From positions 188,684,354 through 188,748,353 of the forward strand of contig CM053029.1 of NCBI GenBank assembly GCA_028564925.1: DNA of 64,000 bases. Direction: 5' to 3'. This DNA is from Lithobates sylvaticus. Its lineage: Eukaryota; Chordata; Amphibia; Anura; Ranidae. Shown piece after piece: positions 57,908-64,000 of this stretch (positions are counted from its first letter, which is position 1; each line of letters opens with the position of its first letter). The translations under genes and the position numbers were made by a program. Under the pieces are notes generated by a model. That model worked only from the letters and a program-made list of their open reading frames with translations. It had not been told where the DNA came from and made no database searches.

Positions 57908-57955
<48 letters not shown>
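57908..57955. repeat. (AT)n microsatellite
   Basis: About 23 AT dinucleotides in a row within copy D, at the position where the family usually has an A/T-rich stretch. Confidence 0.97.
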
Positions 57956-57959
<4 letters not shown>

Positions 57960-58016
57960 AAAACAAAAAGAAGACTGAAAATTTTGAAAAAAAATACAAT
58001 GATTTTTCCACTTTCT

Positions 58017-59217
58017 TTTTTTTGTTGCATAAACATTTTATTGAATGTTTTTGAAAACAGTGCAATAAACACAAAAGAGAAATGCCACATACATTGTGCA
58101 GTCATGTAAATGGAGAACGCTATATCAGAAAAGACAAGTTATTAGCAATATCTTCCAATGGGTAAGAATAGGGTCCCATAGCATTAAGACCCCACAGTAA
58201 GAGTATGGCAAACATAGACAAATTCAAATGAGCATTTGACCTGTGTTACTGAGTGCAATACCAGAGATAGCCAGGTGCGACCACTGCGTATTTATATAAA
58301 ATAAAATATAAGTAGTCTTTATTAAGGGTAAAAGAGAGAAAAAAAAAACGGGGGGGCAAAAGAAAGGGAGAGGGGAAGCGGAAAATTGAATGTAAAGAAT
58401 GGGGAGTACATTAAGAAGAGAAATTGGACGGTAATTGGCGACATTGGTAGGTTCTTTCCCTTCTTTATGGATAACCAAAATGAATGCCTCAAGAAGGCTC
58501 TCTGACACTTGCAGGGCCCAGTAGACAGAGAATTGAATGCCTTAAGAAAGCCCGAGACCAAAGATGCGGGAAACGCCTTATAGTATTGTGCTGGAAAACC
58601 ATCTGGGCCTGGGCATTTACCTGGTTTTCCTGGCATTTTTACCTAGTCTTCAGAGCCAATTTCCTTTGTTCTTCTGTCAGCGGGGCTTCCAAGGTCTCAG
58701 AGTCTTCTGCTGATAAAGCAGGGGGACCATATTGTTGCAAGAATGGTTTGTATCAGTTCAGCACGATTACTCAATAACTATATTCACTGGTCTTTATGTT
58801 ATACAGCTTATTGTAGAAGTTTTGAAACCGTTGGGAGATGTCCTCATTTTTAGAATGAGTCACACCTGATGTATTTAGAATATGGTAAATTGTGGAAGCA
58901 AGCGCGCATTTCTGAGTAGCCCTAGCCAAAAGCCTACCTGGTTTATATCCATGTTCATAGAACAATTTCTGGGTTAGGGTATTCCGACGACGCACCCTTT
59001 TAAAGAGTTCTTCTAATAGGAGTGAGCATGTCTCCTCCAGTTCCTGTGCCTGTGCCATCCTAAGTTCCTGTAAATGTTTGTGTTCGGCTTCCAGCTTGCG
59101 AATCTTATCGGAAAGTTCTACTATTAGAGTTTGGCTTTCTTTTTTCGTCCGAGCCACTATAGAAAGCAAGTGACCTCTTATGACACATTTGTGTACATCC
59201 CACTGCATCATATAAGA
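58017..59217 (-). pseudogene. Internally deleted L1 (Tx1-type) with 16-bp target duplication
   Basis: An exact 16-bp duplication gatttttccactttct lies at 58001-58016 and 59218-59233. The minus-strand poly(A) appears as a T run at 58017-58022. Minus-strand coding blocks: 58771-59211 has WDVHKCVIRGHLLSIVARTK and the K-E-x-Q linker that precedes RT, a coiled-coil-like EAEHKHLQELRMAQAQELEE stretch and the FYNKLY box. 58540-58636 has GKCPGPDGFPAQYYK. 58430-58520 has EAFILVIHKEGKEPTNVANY + RPISLLN. After ISLLN the RT palm is absent and sequence passes straight to the tail, so about 2 kb is missing. 5'-truncated and dead. Confidence 0.9.
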
Positions 59218-59968
59218 GATTTTTCCACTTTCTGTTATAAAAAATATCCAATAAAGTCAAATTTCTTCATAAATGTAGGCCAAAATCTATTCTGCTAGAT
59301 GTCTTTGGTAAAAAAATTAAAAATCTCAATAAGTATATCATTTGTTTGTGTGAAAGTTATAGCATCTACAAACTATGGTACATACAGTATATTGAAAATT
59401 GATCAATCATGTACTGATGGGCTCTCTTACTTCTTAAGATCCATAATTGCAAGGGAAGTACAAAATTACTCCCAAATTACCCCTGTTTTCGAAGTAGACA
59501 GTCTGAGGCATTAAGAAAGAGGCAAGGTTTTTTTTTTTTTTTATTTGTTGTCACAATTTTTTTTTTTTTTACATACTGTCACCAGTGTAATACAGCATCA
59601 CGATATGACTGGTGTGGCAGTAATCATGTATATTCACTGGTGACAGTATGAAAAAAATAAATATATATTTTTTTTAATTTTAAATATAATTTTTTTTAAC
59701 ATTTTCTTTTTTTTACTATTTTTTTTTACATCTTGTCATCAAAGAAGCTCACCACACTGAAAACTGTACAGTGACACTGTACTACTCTGGCAGGATGATC
59801 AGGGAGTTTGTTTTTTGTTTTTTACACTGTTACTGCTTATACAGTGAAGATCATTGTATAAGCAATAGTTTTAGCTGTCATTAGTTGGTTAACATTGCTT
59901 GTGATCTGTGATTGGCTATAGCTAATCGCATAGTACAAGCAACCGAGTAACCTGGTTACCAGTACCAT

Positions 59969-60556
59969 AATGCGTTTGGTGTGGAGTGGCGGTGTGTAAA
60001 ACAACTGGTCTATCTAATCCCTTAAATATAATAACAAAAAAAGATTAGATGCACTTAACGGCACACTATACACCGCATCCACAGCTGTCCATACTATACT
60101 ATGCTTTTTAGCATTTTTAAATCCGTGGTGCTGATCTAAGAGGGGATCCCTGACTTGTGAGTACATCTAATCTTTCTATTTACTCACTATCAATGTATCA
60201 AGCTATACACCTATGTATTTGATTACTTTTTTTCTGTTACTCGTGACAATTCTTTGCATTATAGATTATATGTGCTTGAGATGACTATAAATTGCCTATG
60301 AAAAAGGACCGAACAGTCCGAAACATGTCGGCGTCATTCTCTACTCATAACATGTGATAAGTCCTTTCCCATATTTGCACCTTCTATGTACATGTGACAA
60401 TATTGTCTATGTTTGATGTTTTTTGCATTTTGTACATTTTTCAATAATTTTCCATATGTCTTTCTAATAAATATATACTTTTGCAAATACTGACTGGTTC
60501 ATCTACCTAACATCCCAAGGGGTATGTGCTGTGCCTTGTGCACTAGGCCTTTTTTT
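59969..60556. mobile_element. 588-bp insertion with 15-bp target duplication and hammerhead-like motif
   Basis: An exact 15-bp direct repeat ggttaccagtaccat lies at 59954-59968 and 60557-60571. The right end has a T run (60549-60556). A hammerhead-like core lies at 60295-60330. No coding frame with a motif. Duplication length fits LINE-type target-primed insertion. Confidence 0.8.
60295..60335 (+). ncRNA. Hammerhead-ribozyme-like motif (degenerate)
   Basis: CTATGA (consensus CTGATGA with one base missing), then a stem GGAC (60306-60309)-cgaaca-GTCC (60316-60319), then GAAAC (60320-60324) and atgtcggcgtc. Order and spacing match the hammerhead core and stem II. The lost core G makes cleavage unlikely. 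Confidence 0.55.
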
Positions 60557-60571
60557 GGTTACCAGTACCAT

Positions 60572-61590
60572 GTACAGGTATAGGTCACCCAGAGGCTAAT
60601 ATTTTTCTTCTCAAGGAAAGTGGAATTACACTTTAAAGCTGAACTCCCAGTTCATCATGGAAAATGAAAGGGGAACCTGTCCAATCCTATGTGGTCTCAT
60701 GTGTATAAGACCTAAGGAGAAACTATTGGCATAAACTATTGTGATAACGGCACCTTATTTGCCTGAACTGGCTTTATAGTTAGCGGCATTGAAATATTAT
60801 TTGGTTGATATGATCTTTTAAAAGTTTGCTCATCTTTAAAAAAAAGAAAAAGAATGAACGTGAGGCGAAAACCTAATTCTGTAATGATACATGTACAAAT
60901 GCACATAAAATACACCTTTCTGCATTAGCTCTGCTCTGGCTAATTTAGCTTTCAATAAATATTGGATTAGATGAACATGAAATGCATTAAAAGAAAAGGC
61001 AATAGTCAATATATATGGAGAATAGATAAAATGAACACAAGATAATATATTAGCATCGAAATGACAGTCGGTATAATAGATTAATATAATAGTTGGTGTA
61101 ATAGATTAAATTTGCACAACATACATGCTGAAATTAAACTAACACTGGGGGTACACTGTTCAGGTTCAGCTTTGAATTAGCAAAGGATAAACACGGTATG
61201 TTTAAATATCATGCTGCCATATGATGGACAGCCTATATGGAGATGGAATTAAGCAGATACAGACACATTTATTATGTATGGCTGAATACATCCAGCTTAG
61301 GGAAAGTGAGATAGAGATGGTGCTTAGTATCTGTCAGCCGTGGGAAGGATGGAGATGTCTTAAAGGAGCTCTGTCAGCTTTCAGCCATTATTGCAATTGA
61401 TATGTCTAATTTAAAAAAATATATTTAAATAAATATATTTTATATTTTAAATTAGCAATTATATTTATTAATAAAAGAAGGAACACTACACACAGGCACT
61501 GGGTGCAGGTGAATACCCAATGGAGTAGTACTCTCTCCATCATCCAAACGTCAAGGTAATGTAAGTCAATAGAATGATCCGTATATCTTT
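60572..61590. other. No recognised gene
   Basis: 60630-60660 starts a TTAA-family-like phrase (ctttaaagctgaactccc), also at 39552-39570. The rest is AT-rich and unassigned. Confidence 0.5.
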
Positions 61591-61591
61591 T

Positions 61592-61850
61592 TTTTAACCC
61601 CTTTGCGTCTAAGGGAAAAACAAATCTTAATGCCTAAGCCCAATTTTGCAACTTTGACATGTGTTAGTAGAACTGTACATATAATCACAACTACTTTGTG
61701 CATCCAGGTGCATTATACATTGTTTTTTTCCTGACAAATTGGGCTTTCATTTGGTGGTAAATGGTAATAGATATCTTCCTATTTTGTTTTATTACCTAAG
61801 AAAAATTATCCGAACATAGTAAAAAATATATATTTTTTAAAAATGTAACT
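61592..61850. mobile_element. TTAA-family repeat, copy E (fragment)
   Basis: ttaacccctttgcgtctaag, then attgggctttcatttggtgg + taaatgg follow the layout of copies C and D, more diverged. Right edge unclear. Confidence 0.6.
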
Positions 61851-62067
61851 GTATATTTCTTGCTACTACCATAACCTACCACAAAAGAATAATGCTAATT
61901 AAATTCTCCTGCTCCTGACGATCACAGCGATTCCACATATGTGTATGTTAGTTGTTGTTTGTACCCGTAGTCCGTAGTAAACAACAGTGTGCATTTTGCT
62001 TTTTAATCCCACCTAAAACACATTGACTGTGGCTCGGACCATGAGCTTCTTATGGCAAAATTAAAGC

Positions 62068-62717
62068 TTAAAGTAGGACTAAGGTCAAAAACTAAAAAAA
62101 AATATGTGCTAAAGCTAAGTAGAATGTACAATATGTCTGTCTTGGTTTGTCATGCAAATGCAAGTACATAGAGAAATTTACCTGCTCCCCTTCCAGCCTC
62201 TCAGCTTCCTTTATTGTGGAGACAACAGGTCTTTCTCATTTTCCAAATGTTTCCATTTTCTCCTTTTACGTTATGCCATTATTGTGGAGACTACAGCGCG
62301 GCGGCATGATGTCATTAGTGGGCGTTGCTTCCATGGCATGTCAATCAACTTAGAAGACACGCCAAGGCTCCACCCACTCTTCTTACATTCAACTTGCCTA
62401 TGCCTTGCCTATGCCCTTCTCATGACCTGCCTTTGCCTCTGTCCACTACCCATTGAATCATGGGAACTGTAGTTCCCTGTGCAAGACACAGACACTAGTA
62501 TAGTGGAGGGAAATGATGTGCTATCTCTGCAAGACTCCTCCCAACAGAACTATCTGAATCCAGTGGCACAGGTTCAGGGAGCGGGGTAAGAGCAAGCAAT
62601 TGTAAGTGTAAAATGATAGAACAATTTTTTTTTTCATTATATTTAGTAAGTTGTGTCATTTTCATGAGCTTTGTTAACGGTCCAAAAAATATATAGGTGC
62701 CTTTAGTTGTACTTTAA
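62068..62717. mobile_element. 650-bp TTAA-flanked MITE
   Basis: ttaaagtaggactaaggtc at the left resembles the reverse complement of gcctttagttgtactttaa at the right; TTAA at 62068-62071 and 62714-62717. Ends related to 39223-39557. The RTE sequence starts directly after it. Confidence 0.88.
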
Positions 62718-64000
62718 TTTGAAGAAAGTGGGAAGAAAGTGGGAAACACCACTAGACAATTCAGATATGATCTAAATCGGATCCCTTGTGAAAACCCAGT
62801 GGAGGTGACAAACAGATTGAAGGTATTAGATCTGATAGACAGAGTGCCTGAGGAACTATGGAAGGAAGTTTTTAACATCGTACAAGACGCAGCAATGAAA
62901 ACCATCCCAAAGAAGAAGAAATGCAAGAAAGCAAAGTGGTTATCTGATGAGGCTATACAAATAGCTGAACAAAGAAGGAAGGCAAAAAGCAATAGAGAAA
63001 GGGGGACATGTACCCAACTGAATGCAGACTTCCAGAGGATAGCAAGAAGAGACAAAAACTTTACAAGAAAGATCTGAATGTCCCATATAACCACGAAGAT
63101 GCAGCTGCTGACTTTTAATAATCGGACACTTACCTGTACTGGAGTCCATCGATGTCGGCACCGCAGCTGTTTCCATCAGCTGTCGGGTGCATGCCGCCTC
63201 CATTGCGAGTAAGGGAACCCGGCAGGGAAGCCTTATGGCTTCACGCCGGAAACCCTACCGCGCATGTGCGAGGCTCCGTTCCTCTTTCCTACTGGCCCGG
63301 TGGCCGGGGAGGGAGCGCGAGCAGTGACGTCGAATACCCGAGGCTGAGGCTCCTGGAAGTGGGAACAGGATACCTGTGAAAGACAAGTATCCTGCCCCCA
63401 CTCCCCCCGAAAAGTGCCAAATGTGGCACCTGAGGGGGGAAGGAGTACAACGAGTGGAAGTTCCACTTCTGGGTGGAACTCTGCTTTAATAACAAAGCTA
63501 GAGGAAGTGATGGTACCCTAGCCGAGTTGTTTAAAATCCTCAAAGATTATGCTGTTAAAGTGCTGCACTCAACTGCCAACAAATTTGGAAAACTCAACAA
63601 TGGCCACAGGACTGGAAGAGGTCCGTTTACATTTCGATACCAAAGAAGGGCCGCGCAAAAGAATGTTCAAACTACCGTACGATCGCACTTATCTCACACG
63701 CTATCAAGGTTATGCTGAAAATTCTACAAGCTAGGCTTCGGCAGTATGTGAACCAATAGCTACCACAAGTACAACAAGATGTGGCAAATACTGAAAGAAA
63801 TGGGAATACCAGCCCACCTCACCTGTCTTTTGAAAAACCTGTAAGCAAGTCAAGAAGCAACAGTTAGAACAGGACATGGAAAACCTGACTGGTTCAAAAT
63901 TGAGAAAGGAGTGCGGCAAGGATGTATATTGTCACTCTACTTATTTAACATCTATGCAGAGTACATCATGTGAAATGCCAGGATCGAAAAATTACAAGCT
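62718..64000 (+). pseudogene. RTE-BovB-like LINE, partial, runs off window
   Basis: The plus strand encodes LIDRVPEELWKEVFNIVQDA + AMKTIPKKKKCKKAKWLSDE + A and LNADFQRIARRDK (62739-63065), the RTE/BovB linker between endonuclease and RT. After a MITE (63085-63490) it resumes with NKARGSDGTLAELFKILKDY + AVKVLHS (63490-63570), then parts of the RT core. EMGIPAHLTCLLKNL-like and KGVRQGCILSLYLFNIYAEY + I blocks lie near 63790-63970. Stops and frame changes are present, and sequence between the linker and RT start is missing. Continues beyond 64000. Confidence 0.85.
63085..63490. mobile_element. TTAA-type MITE inserted in the RTE
   Basis: The right end ggtggaactctgctttaa (TTAA ending 63489) is typical of the family. 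The left part gcagctgctgacttttaata + atcgga matches inverted sequence of 35755-35790. The left TTAA is not seen, so the left end is probably truncated. GC-rich interior with cctggaagtgggaacaggat / gtatcctgcccc inverted words. Confidence 0.7.

Larger units (their letters stand above)
57720..59968. mobile_element. TTAA-family repeat, copy D, interrupted by an L1
   Basis: Starts taaccacttgagctccgg, then tttggtggtatttgatcacc as in copies A-C. It continues after the L1 insertion (58017-59217) with tgtgtgaaagttatagcatc, tacaaactatgg and tttacactgttactgcttat. The right edge is not fixed; the third foldback element inserts at 59969. Contains (AT)n at 57908-57955. Confidence 0.75.

Overview
This window looks like intergenic DNA from a large, repeat-packed amphibian genome, most likely a ranid (true) frog. 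That is an inference from the repeat mix. It contains TTAA-flanked and hAT-type miniature transposons, Tx1-type L1, L2 and RTE LINEs, and a tyrosine-recombinase (Ngaro/DIRS-type) retroelement. It also has the 'aaccacttc...' and 'tgccccgtacacac' repeat families, which I associate with ranid genomes from memory. I found no convincing host protein-coding exon, tRNA, rRNA or CRISPR array. Nearly every long reading frame is either a translated tandem repeat or a transposon remnant.

Layout. 1-4125: a 31-bp minisatellite, then a ~3.4-kb hAT-like non-autonomous element (402-3811) holding three G/C-skewed minisatellites and a CpG-rich hairpin, then an L1 fragment. 5599-8210: nested hAT-type elements with clear 8-bp target duplications. 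9965-15844: a TTAA-type repeat, a 0.9-kb hAT, an L2 tail, and a minus-strand L1 split by other insertions. One of those insertions carries five evenly spaced TCTCGCGAGA palindromes. 17736-21710: a broken Ngaro/DIRS-type retroelement with RT, RNase H, tyrosine recombinase and SGNH-hydrolase-like parts plus 3' direct repeats. 22655-25236: an L2 LINE with two insertions. 26578-43165: many miniature transposons, a solo LTR (36705-37276), and two foldback elements with 11-12-bp target duplications and hammerhead-ribozyme-like motifs. 43490-45460: L2, RTE and possible L1 remnants. 46006-47706: three TTAA elements nearly head to tail. 51825-53390: a GATGACATCAGTGG-type minisatellite and a Tc1/mariner transposase remnant. 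57720-60571: a TTAA-type repeat carrying an internally deleted L1 and a third hammerhead-like element. 62068-64000: a TTAA element followed by an RTE-BovB-like LINE that runs off the window.

No genes act together here. The plausible relationships are between elements. LINE machinery is the likely mobiliser of the inserts with 11-16-bp target duplications, and hAT and TTAA-type transposases presumably moved the miniature elements. Several GC-rich miniature elements carry exact matches to motifs of methylation-sensitive promoter factors (NRF1 and BANP/Kaiso types), so they could supply regulatory sites. All family calls come from reading the sequence and from memory of repeat families; none has been checked by database search.
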